Assembly: GCA_003024785.1 (NCBI GenBank)
Contig: PUQB01000139.1
Location: 338,982 to 402,981, forward strand
Length of the DNA stretch: 64,000 bases
Source: Selaginella tamariscina
Taxonomy: Eukaryota > Streptophyta > Lycopodiopsida > Selaginellales > Selaginellaceae
Direction of reading: 5' to 3'
Part shown: positions 13,593-26,560 of the stretch, one piece after another
How the letters are laid out: every line of letters starts with the position of its first letter
Numbering within the stretch: the first letter of the stretch is position 1
Translations under genes and position numbers: made by a program
Notes under the pieces: generated by a model
Databases searched by the model: none
Seen by the model: the letters and a program-made list of their open reading frames with translations, nothing else
What the model was told of the DNA's origin: nothing

Positions 13593-14341
13593 TTAGATGG
13601 ACAAGAGGGCTCCAGCGACAATGGAAGCCATAACAACAACAGGGTTCCTTGCAAAGAGGTTTGTGGTGCTTCAGACTTTTCTGGAGTTGGAGTGGTAATG
13701 ATGCTTCCTGATGAAGATGGTATATTGCCACTCCCCGGGTTCACAATTGGAGATGGTGATGCTATAACTATAACAGTCTATCAGTTCATACCTGCGCGTG
13801 TGTGTGTAATGTACGCATGTACGAACCTGGAGATCCTGCAGGAGCAAGGAGACCGTCGGATCCAGGATTTGGCAGCACGTTCATGCCGAACTTCATGCCT
13901 GACCGGCAATGGTTACCGTCGGATGCAGTGCACATGAAATAAGTCTGTCCGGGATTGGTCAACAACACGTTGACCGATGAAGATCCGTCTGTTGACCAGA
14001 GCTTTCCATTGTCAAGTGCAACTTTGCAGCTGTCATATGCATCTTGGTCGCTGGTCTGAAGAAACTGTGTGATTCGAAATCGGATATGCAAAAACTATAG
14101 CAAACAAACAGGTGTTGCTCGTGTGTGTATACATCTACACACGCAGATCTGTAGAGTTACCTAGCATATCGCCAACAGTGAAGCGTTTCTCGGAAGCCCA
14201 CTTTGTGTAATCGACTCCATTGCCATTGTCAGTCCAGCCATCGTCGTCCCCGACTCTGTAGATCATGTAAGCAGTCGATGACCCAAACACCAAAGAATGG
14301 AACACAAGAAACACGAATAGAAACGCACTGACTCTTCCCAT
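13593..14341 (-). CDS. Phytocyanin (uclacyanin/early-nodulin-like, GPI-anchored)
   Basis: This is a small extracellular type-1 copper protein, probably held at the plasma membrane. Exons: 14341-14161, 14094-13827 and 13761-13593. It has a signal peptide (VSAFLFVFLVFHSLVFG) and the cupredoxin segments YRVGDDDGWT, DYTKWASEK and FTVGD. Candidate copper ligands are His in SNHTV, Cys in YFMC, His in GNHC and Met in SGMK, so copper binding appears retained, unlike many nodulin-like relatives. A Pro/Ser/Thr linker and a hydrophobic C-terminal tail (VVVMASIVAGALLS) follow, typical of GPI anchoring. Two compensating shifts occur: one extra T at the AAA run 14062-14064 (reverse strand TTT) and one missing base near 13660-13662. 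With both corrected the protein is about 205 residues. Confidence 0.85.
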
Positions 14342-14828
14342 GACCGATACAGAATGTGAACTCTATGGGATAGAGATTGTGTAGTGAATCTCTATGGGTA
14401 TGTGAGAATGTGGAATGTAGAAATATCTGTAGACAGAGTTAAATCAACACAGCTGTATTTCACATTAGCCTCGCCTCCCGCGATCATCGACATCACCGTG
14501 TCGGTCCCAGGTATAAAGCACATGCTGACAGAGACTGTGACCGATTAAACCCGTCCGTACACTTTACGGGCTCCGTACGGCCTGGATATTATTCTACAAG
14601 TAGTGTTTTTTAACGGTTAGACTAAATTCCCGCAATCTCCACCAGCTATAATTATTTGTTTAATGACCTACAAACTTTTGTATAAATACATAAAATACGT
14701 ATATGTACTTTTATACATACATTTAAGTTGCCTTTACAAATGCTCTGTTTTAGGGCTGATGTGGAAGTTAACCCTAAATAACAGAAATGATAACAGAAAA
14801 CAAAGTTTAGGGCAGCATTTTAGGGCGG
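14342..14828. other. Divergent intergenic region, phytocyanin / SR factor
   Basis: This region holds the upstream parts of both genes. An AACCCTAA telo-box-like site lies at about 14769-14776 and further TTTAGGGC sites at about 14806-14824, just before the SR start codon. Telo-boxes are common before plant genes for translation and RNA processing. A link to regulation is inferred, not shown. Confidence 0.5.
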
Positions 14829-16788
14829 ATGGCGAGGAGCAGGAGCCGCAGCAGAAGCAGGAGCTACAGCCCCAAGAAGAGCTGGAGTCGTAGCAGGAGC
14901 CGCAGTCGCAGCGAGAGTCGCAGCTGGACGCCGCCCAGTCGCAGACGCAGGGGCTACGATGATCGCCGCCGTTTCCCCACGCCTCCGTGTAGCCTCCTCG
15001 TGAGGAACATTTCGCGCTCTGCAAGGTAACTGCTCTCATAAATTTGTGAAAAAGACTATGAATTTATCAAAGAATTCATGCATTATAAACTCAAGCACTT
15101 ATTATACGTCTCATATAATGTATGTGTTTATTGTGTGTGTATATATGAAAATTGGGTCCCTTGGCTTTGCAGGCCTGAGGATGTTCGAGGACCATTTGAA
15201 CAATTCGGACACATCAAGGACGTGTATTTGCCAAAAGACTTCTACACTGGGTAAGTGATGGTCTTCAACAGGTTTAATTAATTTATATATATCAATATGC
15301 TGTATTATAACATATATATGGTATATAATGTAATCTACTTAGTGTTCGAATTGCAAGTAATATAGTATACTGTGTTCTATATCATTAAAGCCATTGTATA
15401 ATGCTTAAAACGGACGGTCTGATACTCTGTGTTGTATTTGGCGTTTTATATACTAGCATGCATTCTTCTATATATGTTTATCGTTCGTGAAAAGGGATAT
15501 TTGCATATGTTGTAAAATAATAGGAGGTTATGTGTGGTAACAAATGTTGAACAGGAGGAAAAAGAATGTTGAAGATGATGACAACTTTAAAAGAGTTATA
15601 TGAAGTCTATGATTAAAGAACCTTAGTTTTTTTTTTTATATGAAGATGGAATCGAAGACAAGATGTTTGCATTTGAAGTGTTTTTGCATGTACCATTCAA
15701 GAAAAATAACACTAAATGTTAAAGGTATGATAAAAAACATTGTTTTAGCTTGTGCTTGGTGAATTCTGGGCCTGTTAGTATACTTACAAAATAATAATAA
15801 ATATGCTTATTGTATGTTTATCAATTCTCTGTGTATGTTCCTCAGGGAACCTCGAGGATTTGGCTTTGTTCAGTATATGAATTCGGAGGATGCTGCACGC
15901 GCTAAACATCATATGGATCGACAAGTGCTAGGAGGGCGTGAAATCACTGTTGTTTTGCTGAAGAGAATCGCAAGAAGCCGTCTGAGATGAGACTGAAGAG
16001 CCGCGTGAGGTAGGTGTGTGTGTGTGTGTGTTGTGCATTCGCTCGTAGCAGACATTCAATAATCTATATTTTGAATAACGATATTTATTTACTTGTTTAT
16101 ATGTATATGCTGAATCTAACCGGTATACTGGTAGAGGTGGCAGCGGCTGGGGAAGCCGGTATGGAGGTGGTTATTACGCAGATTCAGATGTAAGCTGATA
16201 CGCATACATACATATATATGCATATTACACATATTATGTCTAACAAATTCTTATGTGTTTGATTTTTCAGCTCGTTCGAGATCGTATTCTCCTCCAAGGC
16301 GATATAGATCATCAAGGTGACTTGTGTATCAATTTCAAATATTATATGTAAATATAGTACAGCATATAATACTTCATTTTAAATACCCAGTGGTGGATAG
16401 CAAATACATTCTGTGCAAACCCAACAAATATTATACCAATGAGTCATGTACATATACATCATATTACCAACAGTTTAATCAAACATTTAAAAGTACTTAT
16501 ATTTTTTATTCGAAGGTATGATGATCGTCATGGGAGGTCTCGCTACTCTTCACCAAGTCCAGTGCGCTATCGGAGTCCTCGTCACAGCCCAAGTGCTTCA
16601 TGGTCACGCTCACCGACTCCGGAAAAGAATGGTCGCAAAAGCTTCTCCCGCAGGTAAACAAATAAATTAAGATTTGCTGAATTAATTATTAATTATTAAT
16701 TAGTTTTGCTACTAACTAAAGGATGGTTTTGCCATTATGAAATTGTTTGTTATGTTGCAGTCCATCTAGGAAAGTATCACCAACTTGA
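14829..16788 (+). CDS. SR splicing factor, SC35-like (SCL) type
   Basis: This nuclear pre-mRNA splicing regulator has one RNA-recognition motif between two RS-rich regions, the plant-specific SCL layout with a charged N-terminal extension. Exons: 14829-15025, 15173-15250, 15846-16009, 16135-16189, 16271-16316, 16516-16653 and 16761-16788. The N-terminus is a dense RS repeat (MARSRSRSRSRSYSPKK). The RRM shows RNP2 CSLLVRNI and RNP1 RGFGFVQY. The C-terminus has RS/SP pairs and ends SRKVSPT. One T is missing in TTTT 15953-15956, and one more base is needed in or at the end of exon 4 for the RS frame to continue. With these the protein is about 235 residues. The roughly 600-base intron 2 is the longest; SR genes often use such introns for alternative splicing. 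Confidence 0.88.
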
Positions 16789-17255
16789 GGAGCCTTGGTG
16801 GATTTAAAGCTGTTTGAAGTAGTTGGTTGTAGCTTTTATATATAACAATTTGGTCCTTTAAACAAGTGCACACGCTTTAACAGATAAATAAGTAATCAGT
16901 GATAATAAATTTAAATGTTGAACCAGCCATCATAATAACATTGTTGCTCAAGAACGGCTCAAACAGTGATTAACTTAACGCAAGATAATGGTGGCTTAAC
17001 TTTGGATTCTTCTTTTGGGGTCCGAGCCAGGTGTTCTTTTATTTTAACTTTACCCCCACTGGAAAATATACTGTTTTTTACACGTTGTGTATACATACAC
17101 ATATACGTATACACTATATATCATATATCTTATCTTTTTTTACTTGATTTTTTTTTTCTCCACCGCTCTTTTGAGCTGTCCAATGGTACAAAGAAGGAAT
17201 GATATCTCGGGCTCGTATATTACCTGTTCATTGAAGGTGTTCCTGGTGTAAAGAT
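16789..17255. other. Intergenic region SR factor / alpha-beta hydrolase
   Basis: AT-rich spacer containing the 3' region of the SR gene and the promoter of the hydrolase. No further gene is seen. Confidence 0.5.
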
Positions 17256-17872
17256 ATGAGTTGCTTCAGTATCACTTCGTTTCTAACAAAGAGGCTGTAT
17301 AACAAGTTTGTATTAGCGGGATTGGAGCTTAGATCGATCGAAGCAGACAATACCACAGTGATTCAGTGTTGGGTGCCCAAGAAATGTGCAGATACGCGTT
17401 CTTCCCTGCTATTGATTCATGGGTTTGGTGCAAATACAATGTGGCAGTGGCCCAAGCAGCTCAAGCAGCTCGGTAAGCATTTCGATCTTTACATACCCAA
17501 CTTGATCTTCTTTGGGGAGTCCTATACCACCAGCTCCAACAGGTGAATCTCTCTCTCTCTCTCAATGCATTTGTGCCCGCTCACTATGGGATGTGCATAT
17601 ATATCTCATTATGTGTGTGCCTGCGTGCGCGTGTTCCAGTTGTAGATAGAACTTGCTAAGACATTTGTTCTAAGCTGCTATCGTAGTGATTCATTTTGTG
17701 TCTGAATCATCTACTTTCTTTGTAGATTTTATACAACATATACCTCGAAGTGATTACATTGTGTGTGTGTGTGTGTGTGTTTTAACATAGTTTTGCCCGT
17801 TAAGTTGAACTGGATCTTTGGAACCAAGGCTCACACATATCAGATATTCATCTATACATGTGTGTATTGGAA

Positions 17873-17908
<36 letters not shown>

Positions 17909-18699
17909 TATATATATATATATAATATGCATGTTTAGTATGTAATTGAGTTGTATATAGATCTTGCTTATACAATGAAAGTTGTTCTATTCATGAATGT
18001 CTGTTGTACTGATTCATTCTGGATGCATGACAACACAGTCTTTACATGATATAAGGGGGTGTATACGTATGATCATGTGTATCATATGAGTTATGCAGGT
18101 CGGAAATTTACCAAGCCAAGAGTTTGATGAACGTCATGGAGGCACTTGGTGTTCATAGATTTTACGTGGTTGGTGTAAGCTATGGTGGATTCGTTGCCTT
18201 CAGGATGGCACATTTGTTCCCTCAGGTACGTGCACACACATATATGTCACACACACACACACACACACGTCGTTTAGGCTGTGGAGAAGGTGATAATATC
18301 GAGCTCTGGGGTTGTTATGACACCGGAAGACGTGGATTTTATATGCAAGCTTGCCCATGTTGAAGCTGTATCGGATTTCTTGTTACCATCTACACCCAGT
18401 GAGCTTCGTAAGCTTATGAAGTTCTCTTTCTATAAGCCGAACACCTGCGTATTGGACTGCATTCTCCAAGACTTCATCAACGTGAGTTTTTATATACGTG
18501 TATGCATGTGCGTGTGCGTGTGTGTGTGTGCGTATTTGTATATACGTTATAATGCATGTATGTGTAAGCCCGTTTTGCGTTTGCAAGTCTTTATATGTTG
18601 AAAAACGAGAGGAGAAGATGGAGTTGCTTCAGGGACTGCAGCTTGGAGTTGAGGATCCAACACCCCTGCCTGTTTTAGCCCAGGTATTCTATTCATATA

Positions 18700-18734
<35 letters not shown>

Positions 18735-18917
18735 TGTTTGTGTTTTACACTTAATTGACTACTGTATATATTTACATCCATTACACGACAATGCATATTG
18801 AGTCTTATGTCTGCATGTGCTTTGGAAGGAATCGTTGGTGATCTGGGGAGAACATGATCAAATATTTCCAGTGGAACTTGCACATAAAGTTAAAAGGTGT
18901 GTGACTCTCTCTCTCTC

Positions 18918-18960
<43 letters not shown>

Positions 18961-19090
18961 CAATGTGTGTTACGTATATCTACATGTATATCGAACTAAG
19001 ATATATAACTACAAAGATATAAAGATGGACACAAACCTTTCTATCTGAATACTATGAAGTCTTAAGGATATACATGAGATATACACCCCC

Positions 19091-19148
<58 letters not shown>

Positions 19149-19459
19149 TGCATGAGTTTAATGGCGATACATCCATACTCTTTAAACACGTATTAATGTT
19201 TATATACAATTTACAGCCATTTGGAGATAAATCGATGTTGGTGATAATAAAAGAGGCCTCACACGCCGTGCAAATAGAGAAACCACGCCAGTTCAACGAG
19301 CATATTATAAAGTTTTTGGGACGTGGATCCTCGTCATCTGTCACGGCACTTCCACAAAGCGACGTTTCAAGAAAGCCTGAAAAACACACATACATACACA
19401 CGCACACAAACACGGTTCTCAGTGGATTCGTGTGTATGCCAGAAAGGAGTGTAGTGTAA
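17256..19459 (+). CDS. Alpha/beta hydrolase (ABHD6/epoxide-hydrolase-like serine hydrolase)
   Basis: This is a soluble or membrane-associated serine hydrolase, probably esterase or lipase; the substrate is unknown. Exons: 17256-17542, 18099-18225, 18278-18481, 18588-18683, 18829-18896 and 19217-19459. Motifs are the oxyanion-hole LLLIHGFGANTMWQW, the nucleophile elbow GVSYGGFVA, the acid LVIWGEHDQIFP, and the catalytic His in EASHAVQIEKP. One G is missing at GG 19223-19224, right after the exon 6 acceptor; with it KVKR continues HLGDKSML as in relatives. The C-terminal tail after the conserved fold is partly encoded by CA-repeat DNA (HTYIHTHTNT) and is probably not functional. The roughly 560-base first intron is full of TG, CT and AT microsatellites. 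Confidence 0.88.
19090..19148. repeat. (TG)n-(AG)n compound microsatellite
   Basis: TG repeats run directly into AG repeats inside the last intron of the alpha/beta hydrolase gene. Same architecture as the tract at 9590-9664. Confidence 0.95.
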
Positions 19460-20400
19460 ATTATTTCATTCTACACAAGAATGTTCCTTATATATATAAT
19501 ATTAAATCGTATGAACCTTCAGAAATTTTACAAAATAATAGCCTCGTGTATTAACTATAATAAAAGAAAAAGTATATACCGAAATATATATACACGTCCT
19601 GAATAAAGCATTAATAACCGATACGATAATCAATAAGTGTTGTATATAACAATAAAGGAAAAGGTTTTCATATATTTTTTTATATTAATATTAAATCTTG
19701 AACATTTTCCTTTAAGTCTTATGTTTAACTTAGTTTATATTCATTAGTAAAATTTATGATAAATGTAAATAAATGTTATAAAAATCAGAAGTATAAAGTA
19801 TTTGATTTGTCAAGAGTAATTTATTATTTCTTATTATACTTATTATTATGATTTATTAAATTAAAGACACAAATTGCTAATGTTAAAGTGTGGAATAAGT
19901 GATTATCTATTATCACCAATTAGTATAACTTTTATAAATGATAACTATTTAACATGAAAATTGATAGATTGGTGATTATAAAAGAATTGTAACGATAAAT
20001 GAAATAAGTTTGAAAAAAAAAATATTACATGAATGGATAATTTAAAGAACAAGTAATATGCTTATTAAGCTGATTATCATTAACTTCAATATCAGCATAT
20101 ATAATTAATCCATACATTATATTTTGTAAATCTAATCATTATATAAATATTATTTAAGTTACTTAGAATGCTATGCAAAAGGAATATGATATAAGTAAAA
20201 AAATCATATTCTCAATATTTTAGAGAATACATGTATATAATAAAAGTATTATTGAAGCATTTATTTTCTTTTTTAAAATTCTTAATCCATTCTTTATTAA
20301 TTTAAATTTATTATATAATTAGCTTAAACTTAGATCTATGTCAGGTCTGGGGGAAAATTAGCCTGCACATCTATATATATAAATAGATAGATAGAGTGTG
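19460..20400. other. AT-rich gene-free region
   Basis: Very AT-rich sequence without recognisable coding potential between the hydrolase gene and the retroelement block. Confidence 0.6.
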
Positions 20401-20645
20401 TTTGTGAACACTACGTGTGTTGTGTGTTACAGCGTCCATGGTCTTGGTCAAAGGTTAACCACGATTGATCTTGTCTTAAACTAATCACATGGGTTTAAGG
20501 GAGGCCTTAATTTTGGAAAGCGACTGGAGTTGCATGGCATTGGAGTGGAGTTCAACTTGCTGCAGCTCAAGGGTAAGCAAGAGTGCTCTAAGGTTGGGTA
20601 GCGAATTAAGCAGCATCTAGGTATGGCCGTAGGAGTGTAACAGCT

Positions 20646-20657
20646 TGGTATCGGAGC
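20646..20657 (+). other. Primer-binding site (initiator tRNA-Met type)
   Basis: TGGTATCGGAGC differs by one base from the common plant site TGGTATCAGAGC. It sits before the gag remnants of gypsy relic 1, so the sequence to its left (about 20340-20644) is probably the 5' LTR, although no second copy was found to confirm this. Confidence 0.65.
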
Positions 20658-21129
20658 TTGGGCCTTAGGGTTAAGATAACCTTGCTTTACTGTATTGAGA
20701 GGATATCATGTCAGCTTATGTGCCTAATGCAAAATATTAGTGGGAGACTCATGGAGCTGATGAGGATGTGCATGTGGGATCATGTAGCTCTCACGAAGGA
20801 ATTGTGAACCCTTTTTCATAGGCAAGTGGAATACGATGCTGAGTACCAGGAGGAATTCGAGAGGATTGAAGATAGTCTCTATGCTCTAAAAGATGAGTTA
20901 AAAGAGATTAAGGAGCTCCTCAAGTGTGGGAGGAGTCGGGAACGAAGCTTGGATAAAATATCGCTCTAGGAGCAATGATTGTCGTCATGTGAATAAAGTT
21001 GAGCAATGATTCTTTGAGAAGAAGCCTCTTCCTAAGTTTGATGACCATGGCACATCAGATCAGCACATCTCATGGTTGAGCAAAGTGGACAAATTGTTGA
21101 GAATTACTCATCAGAGTGATGAGACTCCT

Positions 21130-21735
21130 AACTGCATCCTTGGCCATCTCCTTCATATGATTCTCGGCTTTCCTAGCCTTGAAGATAGAACAATATTTAA
21201 TGTAATGATTCGGATCATTACACTCAAAGCATCCACGATTGTGAAGACTCCGACCAGCTCCCTTGCAGTCTTTGTCCTTCTGGTACTTCTGCTACCTCCG
21301 TGATGCTTGGAACTCTTAGCATCGTTGGTACCTCTTCTAAAACTTGGTTTAAGACTCCTTAATCTTAGGGTCCTTCCAAACCTTCTGCTTTCCAACTGCC
21401 AATGCACTCCTTTCTATTTGTATAGTAGCCACATGACTACCTCATCAAGAGTCTTAAACTCTTTCTTCCAACTCTCCAATGCATTCACCAACTATGCACT
21501 CTTGAGTCCGTCAATGAAGTAGTCATGCTGGAGTGAATGACATCTCAAGATCGTGAGTGATCAATGCTCTCATCTTGTTGATGTAGTCTCCAAGTGAGAG
21601 ATTCCCATGCTTGAAATCTCTAATCTTGAGATGAGCATCATGTGCATCATATGTAGGTGCATACTCCTTGAAAGCATCCATGAAGTGAATCCAGGTAATC
21701 AAAGACTCCTTCAAGTTTCAAGGTGGTGTTTATGG
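21130..21735 (-). mobile_element. Inverted gag fragment with CCHC zinc knuckle
   Basis: The reverse strand encodes a retroelement capsid domain, including WIHFMDAFKEYAPTYDAHDA, LSLGDYINKMRALI and ESWKKEFKTLDEVVMW. It is followed by a nucleocapsid zinc knuckle CFECNDPNHYIKYC (C-x2-C-x4-H-x4-C) near 21190-21235. It interrupts the forward gag of the surrounding element, so it is either an internal inversion or a second element inserted there. Several frameshifts and stops are present. Confidence 0.8.
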
Positions 21736-23292
21736 TAGCCAAAGAGTTGAGATGTGTACTAACTTTGTATATTTCTGTTCACACTTAAGGAAGATGCTAG
21801 TGACTAGTATTACACAAATGCTATCATGATTGATAAGTACTATTTAGAAATTACTATATTCGGAAGTATCACAAATGAGATCCAATAGTTCAACTACAAG
21901 AATTATGACAAGGACCTACAAATGCAGTAGAGGATTACACTTGTAGATTTTGACAAATATACAATCAATGTGAGATGGGCAATATTAGTGACAAATTGAC
22001 AAAGAAGTGGTACATCAACGGGTTATGTGAGAATTTGCAACTCCAAGTACAGTTGGCAAAGCCATATGAGTTAAGAGATGCTATAGGGAGGCGAAACAAA
22101 TTGAAATGTTGATACCACCATGATACAGGGATGATGAAGAATGCGAACCATGAAGGCTGCATAAGAAGGAGACCGAGGTGGGAACACTAATGTAGTTGTC
22201 TCTGAGGCTAATCCTGGCAATTTGAAGGAACAATCAATAGAGTTCTGGTGTTAGTTCGGTTTGATCCTAGTAGCAGTGATGAGTTCATCTCTTCAATGCT
22301 GGTGGAGAGATTAAACTTGCCAATTAAGAGGATTGATTCATACACGGTGGAAGGAGCTACTATTTCATCACAAGAGCAAAGTGCTTGTGTAGAGCTTACA
22401 CTGAAGTTGAAGATGTGTTCTTCAAGGAGCGAAGATAAGGTGTTATGATCTCATCCTTGGGATGACTTGGATGAAGAAGTACAATCCACGGCATGAAGGA
22501 GGTAAAGGTGACTTTAAGTGGAAGGAGCCACGCTCTCAAGGGAGTTGGTTACACTCCTGCTTCTAAGCTTCTATTGGCTACCGCTGTAAAAAATTCAATG
22601 CGCGTTTTGAGGTCATCGGGTAATGAATTTTATTAGGTCCACTTCAAGGAAGTTAACACTACCAGTGTGAAGGCTGAGTTGACTACCGTGTACATTCACC
22701 GATCAACATTCAATAGTCAACGGTTTGATCGAGGTGAACGTCCAGTCAACTCTTGTCCAAGAGGTGTTGGGGGAGTTTGAGGATGTCTTTCCCTCTCATC
22801 TACCTGCAGGAGTGCCACCATTTCACGGAGTGAACCATGAGATTGAACTTGAGCATGGTGCTAAGCCGATTTCAAGGAGTTCATATTATTTGAGCTTCAT
22901 GGAGAGCTGGAGGTAAAGAAGCAAGTGGAGGAGCTACTGACACAAGGATTTATTTAGCCTAACAAGTCATCTTATGGAGTTCCAGTGCTCCTTGTGCAGA
23001 AGAAGAATGAATCGATGAGGATGTGTATCGATTACCGTGCCCTAAACAAAGTGAGTGTGAAGAATAAGTTTTCTATACCAAAATAGACGATTTGTTTAAT
23101 CGGCTTGTAGGGGCAAGGTGGTTTACCAGAATTGACTTATGGAGTGCGTACCATCAAATTGCTATGAGAGAGTAAGACATTGCTAAGACAGCATTCAGAA
23201 CCCGACATGGTCATTTTGAATTTCTTATTATGTTGTTTGGCATGACAAACGCCTCTGCGATGTTCATGCAATTAATGAATTTTTTCATTTTT

Positions 23293-23333
23293 GTTGATAT
23301 ATCGATCGTTTTGTTGATATATCGATCGTTTTG
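23293..23333. repeat. 20-base tandem duplication within RT remnant
   Basis: The unit ttgttgatatatcgatcgtt occurs twice in a row, disrupting the reverse transcriptase reading frame just before the FLDDIL motif. Confidence 0.9.
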
Positions 23334-24795
23334 TTGAAGTCTTCTTAGATGATATTCTCACTATAACAGAACTTTAAAGGAGCATGTGGAACATCTATGT
23401 CTAGTGCTACAGACTCTTCGAGAGAAGAAACTATATGCTAAGCTCTTGAAGTGTGAGTTTGCTGAGGAGGTGGACCACCTCGAGCGTATTGTTTCTAAGG
23501 ACAGTGTTGCTTTTGATTCTAAGAAGGTAAATGCAATGACGCATTGGCATGTGCCTAAGGACATGCAAGAGCTCCAGAGTTTTATGGGGTTGGCTAATTA
23601 CTATTATCAGTTCATTCAAGACTTTAGTCGTTTAGCTCTTCCTTTCACATCATTTATGAGGAAGAATGTTGCGTTTGAGTGGTCTATAAGGTAAAGTGCA
23701 GCATTTGAAGCTTTGAAGACTGCATTGACACCAATGTTAACTATCACTAATGAGAATGAGTCTTATGAGGTGTACACAGATGCGTGTGGTTATGCCATTG
23801 GAGAAGTTCTTATGCAAGCTAGTCATGTCATTGTTTTTGGAGAGTCAAAAGCTCAATGATACGGAGTGTCAGTACTCAACTTATGATCAGGAGTTGATGG
23901 TTGTCATGCATGTTGTGCACACCTAGAGGCACTATCTACATAATGGATGTCCCTTCAAAGTGTTTACTAATCACAAACCTTTAAGGCATTTCTTAGATCA
24001 GAAGGATTTAAATGCTAAGTAGGCTCGTTGGTTAATGTTTTTCGAGTTTTTAGGACTTATGACTGTCCATTATAAGGAGGGGAAGGAGAATGTGGTTGTA
24101 AATGCTCTTTCTCGTATTAGACAATTGATGTTATTGGAAGGATCGGAAGAGGTTTGGTTTTTTTTAATTCGCGAAGCACAAGCTAAGGATCTAGCTTGTC
24201 AGCGTCTCAATAGTTTAGCCTTATGCTGAGCATAATGGTTTACTATTGTATAAGTAATGTCTAGTATGCCTAAGACAACAAAGCTTGTTGCAGCAGTCAT
24301 GCAGAGATGCATGATAGTCCATTTGCTAGACATGGAGGAGAGGACTAGATGTATGACTTGGTGAAATGTTAATTCTTTGCCTAAGGACATTGTGGAGAAT
24401 GTTTGCACTTATGCTAAGTGCCAATCAATTAAGGATGAGATAGTGGCTCAGCCTAGACTGTTGATGCCTTTGGAAGTGCCTCAAGGAAGATGGAGAGTAT
24501 CTCTATGGATGTTATATGCATCTTCCAAGGACACTACATTGCAATGAACACGTGTGAGTCATTGTGGATCACTTGGAACAAGTTGTGCTATGTTCATTCC
24601 TTTGAAGAAGGATGTAACAGCAAAGGAGCTTGCATTGGTGTATCCTGAGCATGGGATGCCAGAGAACATCGTTAGTGACCGAGACAACAAGTTCACTTTG
24701 GCATTTTGTGTGAAGATCTATAGAGGACTCGGCACTAAAGTGAACTTTAGTAGTGGAGATCACTCGTAGTCAAATGGCCAAATTGAGCGTGTGAG

Positions 24796-26560
24796 CCAAG
24801 AAGTTTCAACATTTTCAACACCTTGAAACACCTCTGCTTTGATATTGACTTACCCAAATCTTGACATATTTTTGTCATCGAGGCTCATCACCTCGTAAAT
24901 TTATATGTACAAGTTTTAAATTAGCTTTACAAGACGCTTTCTTTGATAAATGATTTTTAAACACAAGGATTATGGATAGGCAAATAAGTGATGTAGTTCT
25001 CAATGCACTAAAGCATCCGTGCTATAGCCAATAAGATGAAATTCATTATGGATCACCAGGTGCTATACATTTGTTGAGTAGAGAAAACTTGAAGGAAGGA
25101 TAGTAGAGTGGTTTTTATTGTTGCAAGAGTTCAATTTTCAAATCATTCACAAACTGGGAAAACTACACCAAAAATTGATTATCTTAGTTGGATTACAAAT
25201 AAAGAAGTAGTAGTTGGCATCAATGATGACCTACATGACGCCAGTTTGTTTCAAATGGAGGAGAGCAACCAAGGCGATATTTGCAACAAGGATATCTACA
25301 AGATATTGAGCAATTCCTAAGCACCGGATTAGTACCAAAAAAATACACATCAACACAACAACGAAAGCAACTAATTTTACGATTGAAACCATATTGCATA
25401 ATGGTAGGAATATTGTATAAGCGAGGAAGAGATGAGGTATTAAGAAGATGTGTACTAGCAGAAGAATTCAATGTGATATTGCAAGAAGCTCACTCAAGGG
25501 AGCATAGCAGACATTTTGCAGGGACATTAAAAAGCACGAAAAATATTGTAATTTGGATTATGGTGGCCAACATTATTTAAGGATGTTATAGAGTATTGCG
25601 AGTATCAACCGGCTCCATGTCACCAAGTTTAGCCACTGCACCATTATGACCATTTATCAAGTGAGGAATGGATTTCATGGGACCAATTAATCCAAAGAGC
25701 AGCAAGAAATCAATACATTTTGGTATTGACGGATTATGTAACCAAAGTGGTAGAAACTATTGCATTATGCGACTTTACAGCAACCCAAGTCATAAAGTTT
25801 ATATATGAAAATATTGTTGTACGATTTGGAGCTCCAATGGACCTTATCAGTGACCAGGAACGCATTTTGTCAACAATGTTATCAAGGTGTTGTGTGCCGA
25901 GTATTTAGTAAAACATTATGTCTCTACAGCATATTATCCACAAGGCAACAGACAAGCAGAATCTACTAACAAGATATTGAAGACTATATTAACTAAAATA
26001 GTCAACATGAATCAGAAAATTGGGACAAGAAACTAGCTTCAGCCTTATAAGCATATCGTATTACATATAAGGTTGCCATGAAGTTTACCCTTTTTCAACT
26101 GACATATAGGCTGGAGGCAATTACACCTATAGAATTTATCATAAAATCACTATGCAAGTCAATGGAATATGATATTGGAGAGACAGAACAAGTAAGATAG
26201 AGATTATTACAACTGGAAGACTCAATGAAAAAAACATCAAGCTATGTTCAACATCCAAGCTATTCGAGCACGAATAAAGGCATGGCACGATGATCTTAGA
26301 AGAGTACAACAACGAACTATATTTTGAGTGGTGAATCGGTATGGCATTATCAAGAAAATCTATGACCTATGGGACATAAGTTCAAATCCAAGTGATATGG
26401 ACCGTATACTATTACTGATATTTGATCCAATAGCACCGTCATGCTTATGGACGACACTACTCGAGTCTTAGTTACAACCAATACTAACCACATACTCAAG
26501 TACACAACAAACAAACCGGAAGACTATAGAAGATGAAGCAACATAATAAAACCATAAAAA
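24796..26560 (+). mobile_element. Ty3/gypsy-type relic 2 (RNase H end and integrase)
   Basis: A second, different gypsy fragment joins the first. Forward frames give the RNase H-integrase linker (about 25100-25320), then an integrase zinc domain (RGRDEVLRRCVLAEEF with following His and Cys residues, about 25420-25620). The DDE core follows at about 25700-26150, with Asp in YILVLTDYVTK, Asp in PMDLISDQE, and Glu in QAESTNK. A C-terminal tail follows to about 26500. Stops and shifts are frequent. No LTR was assigned. Confidence 0.8.

Larger units (their letters stand above)
20400..24795 (+). mobile_element. Ty3/gypsy-type LTR retrotransposon relic 1
   Basis: Forward translation, broken throughout, gives a gypsy element in domain order. 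Gag-like coiled coil lies at about 20825-21125 (EFERIEDSLYALKDELKE, then WLSKVDKLLRIT), with more gag at about 21960-22100 (GLCENLQLQVQLAKPYELRD). A protease-region remnant is near 22250-22450, and reverse transcriptase lies at about 22960-23690 (MCIDYRALNK, WFTRIDLWSAYHQI, FLDDIL, SFMGLANYY). RNase H follows at about 23700-24110 (YEVYTDACGYA, YDQELMVV) and integrase at about 24360-24795 (MPENIVSDRD, SNGQIERV). It ends abruptly inside integrase. A block of about 21130-21735 is in the opposite orientation. The order protease-RT-RH-IN identifies Ty3/gypsy. It is inactive. Confidence 0.85.

Noticed and set aside
18383..18601. Possible overlapping genes around the CA/TG repeats
   Set aside because: They are translations of microsatellites across the intron of the alpha/beta hydrolase gene.
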